From: a bacterium
Lineage (GTDB): Bacteria; UBP14; UBA6098
DNA length: 9,747 nt
Reading direction: 5' to 3'
Assembly: GCA_030642425.1 (NCBI GenBank)
Contig: DAOWNU010000040.1
Span: forward strand, 1 to 9,747
In this document: positions 1-6,673 of the stretch, piece by piece
How the letters are laid out: the number at the start of each line of letters is the position of its first letter
How positions within the stretch are numbered: the stretch's first letter is position 1
The notes under the pieces: model-generated
Told to the model about the DNA's origin: nothing
Seen by the model: the letters and a program-made list of their open reading frames with translations, nothing else
Databases searched by the model: none
Program-made: the position numbers and the translations under genes

Positions 1-85
1 CTTTAAAGGGCTTAGGCGTTCCGGCATCCAACCGGATTGTTCCAAAACCAAAATCCGGGTAATAATATTCCGTAAAACCAATCAC
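1..85 (-). CDS. Possible 5' end of a divergent gene (partial, runs off the left edge)
   Basis: The minus strand reads open from a GTG at 85 to the left edge, about 28 codons, beginning (M)IGFTEYYYPDFGFGTIRL. The composition (aromatic residues and glycine, few Arg or Ser) looks more protein-like than the competing plus-strand frames, which stop at 62 or 106. The divergent orientation would fit the shared promoter and palindrome region at 95-140. Against it: there is no clear Shine-Dalgarno before the GTG, I see no good -35 for the minus strand, and the frame is too short to judge. I do not recognise the family. It could equally be intergenic sequence. Confidence 0.2.
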   Translation of the reverse strand, partial: MIGFTEYYYPDFGFGTIRLDAGTPKPFK

Positions 86-94
86 AAAAAAAGC

Positions 95-123
95 TTGACC
101 GGCTGAATAAATATATTTATAAT
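95..123 (+). promoter_or_regulatory. Sigma70-type promoter for the 134-aa gene and probably the giant gene
   Basis: A -35 hexamer TTGACC (95-100; 5 of 6 to consensus) is separated by exactly 17 bp from a perfect -10 TATAAT (118-123). A run of seven A lies just upstream (86-92), in the place of an UP element. Transcription would start near 130, leaving a leader of about 32 nt before the ATG at 162. Because the next gene overlaps the first by four bases, this promoter probably drives both. Many FCB bacteria use a different promoter consensus (Bacteroidetes TTTG/TAnnTTTG), so a perfect classical sigma70 promoter argues mildly against Bacteroidetes proper. Confidence 0.65.
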
Positions 124-140
124 TTAATAAATATATTTAT
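107..140. promoter_or_regulatory. Twin palindromic operator-like sites over the promoter
   Basis: ATAAATATATTTAT is a perfect 14-bp palindrome and occurs twice, at 107-120 and 127-140, within a 15-bp direct repeat (AATAAATATATTTAT at 106-120 and 126-140). The centres are 20 bp apart, about two helical turns. The first copy covers the end of the spacer and the first half of the -10 box; the second covers the expected transcription start. Two same-face symmetric sites at these positions are typical of a repressor operator. That it is an operator is inference: pure A/T palindromes also arise by chance in AT-rich promoters, although an exact 15-bp repeat makes chance less likely. Confidence 0.5.
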
Positions 141-161
141 TTTGTTTGAAAAAGAATTACA

Positions 162-566
162 ATGACCGCGAAAAACAAAAGACCGAAATACTTCCCGGCG
201 AATATTGTAGAGCAGGCCAAAGTTGTCGCCGGAGGCTGGGAGAAGAACATCCAAGATGTTAAACTGAACGGCATTATGCCGCGGGACATCAGGGACGGCC
301 TCCGGAGTTTCCGCGAACTCGAAGACCGGATGGGGCTTATAAATAAAGAACTGCGAGATTTGAAGGGAAAATATCAGACTGCGGGTAGAAGCTTATTTGA
401 AGAAATACAAAAAGTTCGCAACGGCGCACGGGCCGCTTTCGGCCTGCACGACCGAAGGCTCGCGGATTTCGGCCTTAATCCCAATGTCAAACGCGGGCGT
501 CCCCCGAAAAAAAATGTCGTAAAACAACTCGGCCTCGACCTTTCGACAGAGGAACGCGACCTGTGA
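162..566 (+). CDS. Small helical protein with AT-hook-like basic motif, possible DNA-binding regulator
   Basis: A 134-residue soluble protein with no signal peptide or membrane segment. Residues about 42-103 are predicted helical and charged, with a coiled-coil-like stretch at 47-70 followed by LFEEIQKVRNGARAAFG (78-94). This resembles, from memory, a loosely defined class of bacterial hypothetical proteins that have a helical body ending in a basic tail. Near the C-terminus K110-R-G-R-P-P-K-K117 matches the AT-hook core (R-G-R-P flanked by basic residues), a motif known to bind the minor groove of A/T-rich DNA. A second basic patch (KNKRPK) lies at 4-9. The ATG at 162 has only a weak Shine-Dalgarno but is the only sensible start, 32 nt below the predicted transcription start. 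The stop overlaps the next start as GTGA. A regulatory role, perhaps on the twin A/T palindromes just upstream, is inference; a structural or phage-derived role is possible. The gene is very likely real, its function unproven. Confidence 0.8.
   Translation: MTAKNKRPKYFPANIVEQAKVVAGGWEKNIQDVKLNGIMPRDIRDGLRSFRELEDRMGLINKELRDLKGKYQTAGRSLFEEIQKVRNGARAAFGLHDRRLADFGLNPNVKRGRPPKKNVVKQLGLDLSTEERDL
548..553 (+). promoter_or_regulatory. Ribosome binding site for the giant gene (supports the GTG start)
   Basis: AGAGGA lies 9 nt before the GTG at 563, inside the end of the upstream gene. It supports the GTG start, which is also supported by the signal peptide that begins there. The overlapping stop and start (GTGA, 563-566) suggests translational coupling. 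Confidence 0.6.
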
Positions 567-3500
567 AAAAATATATCGCCATACCGCTGCTTCTTGCGCT
601 TATCTCCCTTGCGGCCATCGCGGACGACACGATCCCTCCCTATGTCGGGATTCTCTGGCCGGACTCCGGGGCGTATGTCAGCTGCGATCACGTAATTATC
701 GAAATGCTCATTGTCGACAGGGATTTCTTTGTCGACCGCGGGTCTATCCTGCTTACCGTGAACAATTTCCCGCACTGGCTTCACGCTATCGACGAATCGA
801 CCTTCAGTTTTGTCGATAGCTTCTACTACTTTCCCATTCATCGCCCCATTTTCGACGGCGACTCTATCTGGTGCCTGATGAGTCCTATCGCGGATTTCGA
901 CGACAATTATTCGGACGCCTTCAACTGGTTCTTCTATATCGATTTCTCCGGCCCGGAGATAACCGACCTTATCCCCTCGCCCGAAAGCGAGATAGCCGAC
1001 CCACATGCAAATATCTCCGCTGTCGTGTTCGATCCGGCGGGGCTAACGGAAGACAGCTGTTTTATCACCTTCGACGGCGACAGCTTCGACCTTTTCGAGG
1101 GCTATGCCGCATGGCACGGCGACACGTTCGTTTTCTATTCCGGCCTTGCCGGACTTTTTTTCCCCGGCGGCGATACTGTCGAGGTTTGTGTCTATGCCGC
1201 CGATGCCGCGGAGGGCTGCGGCGTGAACCGTAGCGATACCTGCTGGCAGTTCTCTATCCCGGTGGGCGGCCCGACTGCGGAACTGCTGTGGCCTTTCGAG
1301 GGCGCGTGGTTATCCTGTCCGGACACGAACGTCGTTTTCAGGATCGAGGATTCCGACGGCGTCGAGCCGGATTCGATTTATATTGCCACGACTGTCGGCG
1401 ATTTCTTTGTGGCGGATCCCGAACTTAGCTGGAGCGAACCGTTTTTATTCTGGGACATCTCCGGCATTCCGGAGGGCGCGATTGCCGGAACCCTTTACGC
1501 GGCGGATGTTTTGGGCAATCTCATGGAGCCGCCGCTGGGTTTCAGCCTCGGCATCGATATTTCTCCGCCCGTTCTTGAATCCGAATATCCTCCCGCCGGT
1601 TCCGCAATCCTCGATCTCGACCCGGTAGTCACATTCGATCTTATAGACTATCTCGCCGGCATGATGCACGGCCCTACTCTCGCGGGCATCTCGGTAGACG
1701 GCTCCTCGATGAGCTGGTTCAGCCTATCCAGCACGGAGTTTTCAGTTGCGGGATTTTCTTACACTCTGGATTCGCTCGCTATCCCGCCGCTGCACGGCGG
1801 CGATACGGTAACTATCCGCGTGATAGCCTTCGACTCCGTGAACGTCTGTGAGGTGAACCGCGTGGACACGTCTTGGTTTTTCTATATTCCATGGTCGCCG
1901 CCCGAGGTCGAGCTTATTCTTCCCGAATCCGATATTGTGAGCGCCTGCTCCGACCAGAGAATAATCTTTCTTATCACGGACGACGAGGGCATTGTCGAGA
2001 GCAGTATCCGCCTGGAACTTCTGGGCGATATCTACGATCTCGGCGACCCGGAACTGACATTTTCGGGCGACAGCCTTTATTTTACGCCCGTTTCCCCTTG
2101 GGCGCACGGCGCATATATCTCCGGCGGACTAATTTATGTGGAAGATATTCTGGGCAACGCTATCGTTTCGTCCGTCCCCTTCGGATTTTTTATCGACCTC
2201 GAAAGTCCCGAAATCGTCTCGTTCGCGCCGCCCGAATTCTCACTTTCCGCCGACACATTGAGAGAAGTCGTTACCCGCATCGAGGATTCCCCCGCCGGTC
2301 TCGACACGGCGAGCGTGCAGGTTACGGTCGATGGCTTTCCTTATATTATAGATGGAACGAACCTGCGCTGGGAAGACCCCTATCTCATTTTCGATCCGGC
2401 ACATTCCGGAGGCTGGAATCGGGTCGATACCGTGGTGTTTTGCCTGATTTCGGCATCCGACCTGCCGGATACGTGCGATCCAAATACGTCCGAACCCTTT
2501 TGCTGGACGTTTTTTATCGACGGGCGCGACCCCTATGCCACTCCGCCGGAGGGAGCCATCGTCGCCTGCACTCTTCAGGATGTGAGGCTATATCTGTGGG
2601 CGCCGGGGGGAATAATCGACAGCACGGTGCTCCTCGATATCAACGGCATTCTTTATACAACGGAGGATCCCCGCCTCGTGATGCTCGCCGACACACTGAT
2701 TTTCTCGCCCGATATTCCGTGGATCGACGGCGACAGCGTTCGCTGCCTTCTTGTGCACGCGGAGGGCGCGCTCGGCTCCAGTATCGACTCTGTATATTGG
2801 GGCTTCTTGATGGACTATTCGCGTCCGGTTCTTATCTCGGCGGACCCCTCGCCGGGGGAGGTTGTCGATAGGCTCGATCCCGATGTGAATTTCGTCCTTG
2901 TGGATAGCGTCAGCGGGCTGCTTCACGCCGCATTCGAGCTTACTATCAACGGCAGCAGTTTCGGCTGGGATCATCCCGCGCTGACAGTTGTGGGAGACAG
3001 CTTTTCTTTCGATACTCGCTCCGCGCTGCATCTGGCGGGCGGAGATTCCGCCGAAGTCTGCATCCACGGCGAAGACCTCGCCTATCCCGACTACTGCGGC
3101 CCGAATATCCTCGACACATGCTACAGTTTCACTATCGAATCCGGCGGCCCGACCGCGAGCCTTCTATCCCCGCCGGAATCGACCGCATACGCCTGCGATT
3201 CACTAATAATAATAATTATCGAGGATCATAACGGCGTTCGGTGGCCGACTCTGCAGATAGAGATTTCGGGCGAAGTCCTGTATTACGGCGACAGCAGATT
3301 GTCGATATTCGGCGACACACTAATTATAGATTACGACCCCACGAGCGGCGAGACACTCGATATCGCCCTGCTCGCGCTGGAAGATTCTCTGGAAAATCCA
3401 TGCAGTTTGACTGGATGGACGGTCGTTTTCGATTTCGATCCCCCTGTCGTGGAATGGCTGTTCCCCTCGACGGACACGACTTTGACAACGACGTCGCCCG

Positions 3501-6472
3501 CCGCGGTCGCCCGCATTTACGATGTAATCGGCGAGGCCTATTCCGAGCTTCCCGGAGGCGAGTCCTTCACAATTTCCGGGGACACTATTACGATTTCCCC
3601 CGCAGGAATTGCGGATTACGACACGCTCGATATCTGTGTCGAAGTCCACGATTCCGCTATATGCCCCAACATCGCTATATCCTGCCTGCATTTCTATATC
3701 GACGCCGCGCCGCCTGTCGCGGATTTAATAATTCCCGACGATTCGACCTCGACCGCGTGCGATCCTCAAACCGTTGTGATACTTCTCTCCGACCCCTCCG
3801 GGATAACGCCTTTCGGGCTTGTCGCCGTGTTCGGCGTGGATACGGTCGATCTCGGCGACCCGCGTCTGAGGCTGCTCGGGGATTCGCTTGTTTTCGAGCC
3901 GGATACGGCTTTCCCGCCGGGAGAGGTCTTCGTCTCGATAATCTCCATCGCCGACCGATGGGGCAACGAATTGGCCGGATTCGAGACCGCCTTCTATCAA
4001 ATAACAGCGCCCGCGATAATCGATGTTTCACCCGCACCTGGAGCCAGTTCGTCGAGTGTATCCCCCGATATTTCGGTCTCTTTCGAGCTATCGGACAGCG
4101 GGTTTATTGTTATCGAAGAGGACACTTTCGGGATAGGCGACGCCGGTTTCAGCTTTTTCGACGACAGCCTGATATTCTCCACAGAGACCGCCGCACTAAG
4201 CTGGTCCGCCGGAGATACGGTCGAAATCTGCGCCTATGCCATGCGTTCAGCCGATTATTGCGGTCCGGCAGTCGCGGAAACGTACTGGAGCTTCTATATA
4301 CTCTATTCGCCGCCCACTTGGCTATGGGATTATCCGGCGTGCAGCACTTGGACTGCCTGCACACTCGGCGGCGCAAGCCTGACGATTTCGGACGACGAGG
4401 GGATCGATTCGGCCTCGATCCTATTCTCCGCGGACGGGGAAACTCTCGATATTTTCGACGACAGGCTCTCGTATGAACCATCGACCGACGAGTTAATTTT
4501 TATCCCGACCACAAACTGGGATAGCGATACGATCCGTTTCTGCCTGCTCGCACTCGCGGATATTCTCGGCGCGGAGGCCGGCGATCTGCCCTTCTGCTGC
4601 AAGCAGTATCTCGATATCGAGCCGCCGGAGATAACTTTCGATCCCCCGCCGGGGACATATCTTCCAATACCCATAGTTCCTTTCGACATAACGATTCTCG
4701 ACGCCGGTTCGGGCAGTCGCCCGGAAAGCGTCTCTGTGGAGGGCATCTGGGTGACGACTTCCGACGACGAACTCGACTGGATTTCGCCTATCGCGACATT
4801 CGATCTGTGGCCGCTCATCGCGGACAGCATCCCGGAGACGATCACGATTTGCGTCCACGCGAGCGATATGGTCGATTACTGCGGCCCAAACGACACAATT
4901 GTATGCGTCGATTATCCGGTCAATACGACCGCGCCGATCCTGAATATGCTTTTTCCCGGAAACGGGGTTATCACAAGCTGTATCGACGGCCCGCTGGTCT
5001 TTTCGGCGGTCGATCCGGACATGTTCGATTCGATATCCGTAAGCCTCGTCCTCGACGGCTCGACTATCGACAGCCTCGACCCGCGCTTTCAGTTCCCGAC
5101 CGACTCGACTATCGTGTTCACGCCGGACACAAGTTGGCTCCACGGCGCGGTTGTCTGCGGCACCCTGATTGCCGCCGATACGCTCGGAAGCCTTTCCGAA
5201 CCATACAGCTTCTGTATCACAATAGATTCGGAGCCGCCTATCGTCTCGAACTTTTTCCCGCCGACAGCGGTTCTCGATACTTTTAGACACATAAGCTTCG
5301 TGGCGCAGGATTCGCCCGCCGGAGTGGATAGATCGTCGCCGGTAATTACCGTGGCAGACGACACTGTCGAATATCTCTGGCTGGGCGATACGCTGATAAT
5401 CGACCGGGACGACCTTGGATTATGCGAGTTCGACACGGTCGGGATCGTTATCCACAACCTTGCGGACAACGCCGCGGCCTGCGGGCAGAACGTCATGCCG
5501 GACACGCTCTGGGACTTCATAATTCTGGACGACGACACACTCCCGCCGGAAATTATTAGTATCTCACCGGGCTATGCCTTCTCCGGAATCGAGTTCGCGG
5601 TTACGGCGGAAATATGGGACACCAGCGGCGTGGATTCTAATTCCGTAATTCTCTACTGGAACGAGGGCGATTCACTTTCATCGACGCCCGATTCGATAAT
5701 TATGCAGCTTATTTCGGGCGATATCTGGGCCGCTGTGAGCGGAATCGGGCCTGTCGAAGGCGAGATGGTCTCTGTCGCGATCTGCGCCTCGGACAACGAT
5801 TACGATTGCGAGAACCCGCTCGACCGCTCGATGGGCTGCGACACATTTTATATCCCGCTGGATCCGCTGGGGCTGGTTCAGATTCCAATCGATCACGGCG
5901 CTTGGAACCCGGAATGGCTCGACGAACCGGTCTGCGCGGGGGAAGAATACCGTTCGCGCGTCGCCTTTTTCAACCCCGACACCTTCCTTCTCTTCGCGGA
6001 CTCTATCTCCACAATCCCCGGAGATATTATAACCGTGGAGACATGGAACGATACCGCTCTCTTCCCCGGCGAAACGCTATTTGTAACTCTGGTGCTGTTC
6101 GCCGAAACCGAAGGCGAATATGCCGAAACGCTTTTCGTTCTGGACGATAGACTGTCCTACCCGATAGGCGTCGATACTGTTTATGCGCTGGTTCAATTCT
6201 GCGATTTTCTGGCCGGTCCGAATCCGATAAGTCCCAACGGAGACGGATATTATGACGAATTCCGGATAGAACTGCCACGGGGCGGAAATGTCGAGATCAG
6301 CTTCTATCGTCTGGAGGGTATGCATGTCGCCACACTTCGCGGGGATGGGCGGATATATTCATGGGACGGCACCGACGACCACGGATGTCCGCAGCCGCCG
6401 GGCATATATTTGTGGGTAGTGCGACTGGACGGCGAAATGTTCGAACACGGCTCTGTAACGATTGCCAGATAG
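563..6472 (+). CDS. Giant secreted multi-module Ig-like surface protein with FlgD/CHU_C-like C-terminal domain
   Basis: A 1969-residue exported protein. The signal peptide is residues 1-20 (MKK start, hydrophobic core, cleavage after AIA before DD). Residues 23-1658 form sixteen Ig-like beta modules of 90-111 residues, alternating in type as eight A/B pairs. Most modules begin with a Pro-rich linker (PP or GP) and contain GDS/GDT turn motifs. All eight A modules carry [SA]-C about 15-20 residues in. All eight B modules carry a C near their end followed by a relaxed N-x-x-D-T-x-W-x-F-x-I motif. Residues 1659-1779 are a ninth B-like module, 1780-1879 a further beta domain, and 1886-1969 the C-terminal domain (PNPISPNGDGYYDEF, SWDG at 1933-1936, GIYLW). 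That ending belongs to the FlgD-Ig/CHU_C-like group, which in Bacteroidetes includes type B sorting signals for type IX secretion. The protein is acidic, and I see no enzyme motif. A long surface adhesin or stalk is the likeliest role (inference). It starts with GTG, overlaps the upstream gene, and is followed 201 bp later by a likely outer-membrane partner. Confidence 0.93.
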   Translation: MKKYIAIPLLLALISLAAIADDTIPPYVGILWPDSGAYVSCDHVIIEMLIVDRDFFVDRGSILLTVNNFPHWLHAIDESTFSFVDSFYYFPIHRPIFDGDSIWCLMSPIADFDDNYSDAFNWFFYIDFSGPEITDLIPSPESEIADPHANISAVVFDPAGLTEDSCFITFDGDSFDLFEGYAAWHGDTFVFYSGLAGLFFPGGDTVEVCVYAADAAEGCGVNRSDTCWQFSIPVGGPTAELLWPFEGAWLSCPDTNVVFRIEDSDGVEPDSIYIATTVGDFFVADPELSWSEPFLFWDISGIPEGAIAGTLYAADVLGNLMEPPLGFSLGIDISPPVLESEYPPAGSAILDLDPVVTFDLIDYLAGMMHGPTLAGISVDGSSMSWFSLSSTEFSVAGFSYTLDSLAIPPLHGGDTVTIRVIAFDSVNVCEVNRVDTSWFFYIPWSPPEVELILPESDIVSACSDQRIIFLITDDEGIVESSIRLELLGDIYDLGDPELTFSGDSLYFTPVSPWAHGAYISGGLIYVEDILGNAIVSSVPFGFFIDLESPEIVSFAPPEFSLSADTLREVVTRIEDSPAGLDTASVQVTVDGFPYIIDGTNLRWEDPYLIFDPAHSGGWNRVDTVVFCLISASDLPDTCDPNTSEPFCWTFFIDGRDPYATPPEGAIVACTLQDVRLYLWAPGGIIDSTVLLDINGILYTTEDPRLVMLADTLIFSPDIPWIDGDSVRCLLVHAEGALGSSIDSVYWGFLMDYSRPVLISADPSPGEVVDRLDPDVNFVLVDSVSGLLHAAFELTINGSSFGWDHPALTVVGDSFSFDTRSALHLAGGDSAEVCIHGEDLAYPDYCGPNILDTCYSFTIESGGPTASLLSPPESTAYACDSLIIIIIEDHNGVRWPTLQIEISGEVLYYGDSRLSIFGDTLIIDYDPTSGETLDIALLALEDSLENPCSLTGWTVVFDFDPPVVEWLFPSTDTTLTTTSPAAVARIYDVIGEAYSELPGGESFTISGDTITISPAGIADYDTLDICVEVHDSAICPNIAISCLHFYIDAAPPVADLIIPDDSTSTACDPQTVVILLSDPSGITPFGLVAVFGVDTVDLGDPRLRLLGDSLVFEPDTAFPPGEVFVSIISIADRWGNELAGFETAFYQITAPAIIDVSPAPGASSSSVSPDISVSFELSDSGFIVIEEDTFGIGDAGFSFFDDSLIFSTETAALSWSAGDTVEICAYAMRSADYCGPAVAETYWSFYILYSPPTWLWDYPACSTWTACTLGGASLTISDDEGIDSASILFSADGETLDIFDDRLSYEPSTDELIFIPTTNWDSDTIRFCLLALADILGAEAGDLPFCCKQYLDIEPPEITFDPPPGTYLPIPIVPFDITILDAGSGSRPESVSVEGIWVTTSDDELDWISPIATFDLWPLIADSIPETITICVHASDMVDYCGPNDTIVCVDYPVNTTAPILNMLFPGNGVITSCIDGPLVFSAVDPDMFDSISVSLVLDGSTIDSLDPRFQFPTDSTIVFTPDTSWLHGAVVCGTLIAADTLGSLSEPYSFCITIDSEPPIVSNFFPPTAVLDTFRHISFVAQDSPAGVDRSSPVITVADDTVEYLWLGDTLIIDRDDLGLCEFDTVGIVIHNLADNAAACGQNVMPDTLWDFIILDDDTLPPEIISISPGYAFSGIEFAVTAEIWDTSGVDSNSVILYWNEGDSLSSTPDSIIMQLISGDIWAAVSGIGPVEGEMVSVAICASDNDYDCENPLDRSMGCDTFYIPLDPLGLVQIPIDHGAWNPEWLDEPVCAGEEYRSRVAFFNPDTFLLFADSISTIPGDIITVETWNDTALFPGETLFVTLVLFAETEGEYAETLFVLDDRLSYPIGVDTVYALVQFCDFLAGPNPISPNGDGYYDEFRIELPRGGNVEISFYRLEGMHVATLRGDGRIYSWDGTDDHGCPQPPGIYLWVVRLDGEMFEHGSVTIAR
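629..5536 (+). repeat. Eight tandem A/B module pairs (about 205 residues, 615 bp each)
   Basis: These are protein-level repeats inside the giant gene, judged by aligning the translation by eye. Pair boundaries fall at about 629, 1265, 1895, 2522, 3143, 3707, 4307 and 4925, ending at 5536. B modules start at about residues 129, 334, 547, 753, 959, 1149, 1353 and 1556. The pairs have diverged strongly and I found no long identical DNA between them, so the array is old rather than recently expanded. The fifth B module is the shortest (about 90 residues). Boundaries are approximate to a few residues. Confidence 0.8.
6218..6469 (+). other. C-terminal FlgD-Ig/CHU_C-like domain of the giant protein (possible sorting signal)
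   Basis: Residues 1886-1969 read PNPISPNGDGYYDEFRI, then a central strand with YRLEG, SWDGTDDHG and GIYLWVV, ending in VTIAR. The order SPNGDG..D, WDG, G-x-Y is the known hallmark of the family. In Bacteroidetes, related domains (type B C-terminal domains) direct export by type IX secretion. In other phyla the same fold ends many secreted proteins whose export route is not established. Which applies here cannot be told from the window. Confidence 0.75.
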
Positions 6473-6509
6473 AGATGGCTGATTTTCTATGAAAAAGCAT
6501 AAATACACT

Positions 6510-6604
6510 GTCATTGCGAGGCGTCGCCGTGAGCGCAGCCGAATGGAGCGTAGCGACGTGGCAATCTTCTTAAAATTCAAAGAGATTCGGTCGCTCGCAA
6601 TGAC
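6510..6604. repeat. 95-bp palindromic dispersed repeat (MITE/REP-like)
   Basis: The element is bounded by perfect 11-bp inverted repeats GTCATTGCGAG (6510-6520) and CTCGCAATGAC (6594-6604). Inside are a GCGTCGC / GCGACG pair in the left half, the motif GACGTGGCAATCT (6555-6567), and an AATCT / AGATT pair (6563-6567 with 6583-6587), so the RNA or single strand would fold into two small hairpins on a common stem. The wording GTCATTGCGAG...GACGTGGCAATCT matches, from memory, a dispersed non-coding repeat seen in many unrelated bacterial genomes. It carries no protein. A short open frame across it (6489-6677) is the kind of false gene such repeats generate. It sits between the two large genes and may affect read-through or mRNA stability. 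Confidence 0.7.
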
Positions 6605-6662
6605 GTCGCAAGAATATTCTTCTCTTTACGGAGTATTTTGTCATTTTCCAGCAATCTCAGAT

Positions 6663-6666
6663 AGGA
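6663..6666 (+). promoter_or_regulatory. Ribosome binding site for the barrel-OmpA gene
   Basis: AGGA lies 7 nt before the ATG at 6674. It fixes the start at the codon that begins the signal peptide. I see no convincing promoter in the gap before it: a TTGTCA at 6638-6643 has no good -10 partner. The gene may therefore be read through from the giant gene. Confidence 0.5.
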
Positions 6667-6673
6667 ATTTAAT

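Noticed and set aside
374..1006. A 210-codon minus-strand frame spanning the small gene and the start of the giant gene
   Set aside because: It crosses two well-supported plus-strand genes and the signal peptide; composition is shadow-like.
3241..4476. A 411-codon plus-strand frame within the giant gene
   Set aside because: Very Arg-rich translation in a different frame from the repeat modules, which continue unbroken through this region. It is an artefact of GC-rich codon use.
4493..5290. A 265-codon minus-strand frame opposite the giant gene
   Set aside because: Shadow frame: no start signal, and the real modules A7-B8 read through the whole interval on the plus strand.
629..5536. Tandem array considered as a recent DNA-level repeat expansion
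   Set aside because: Modules align only at protein level; I saw no long near-identical DNA blocks between pairs.
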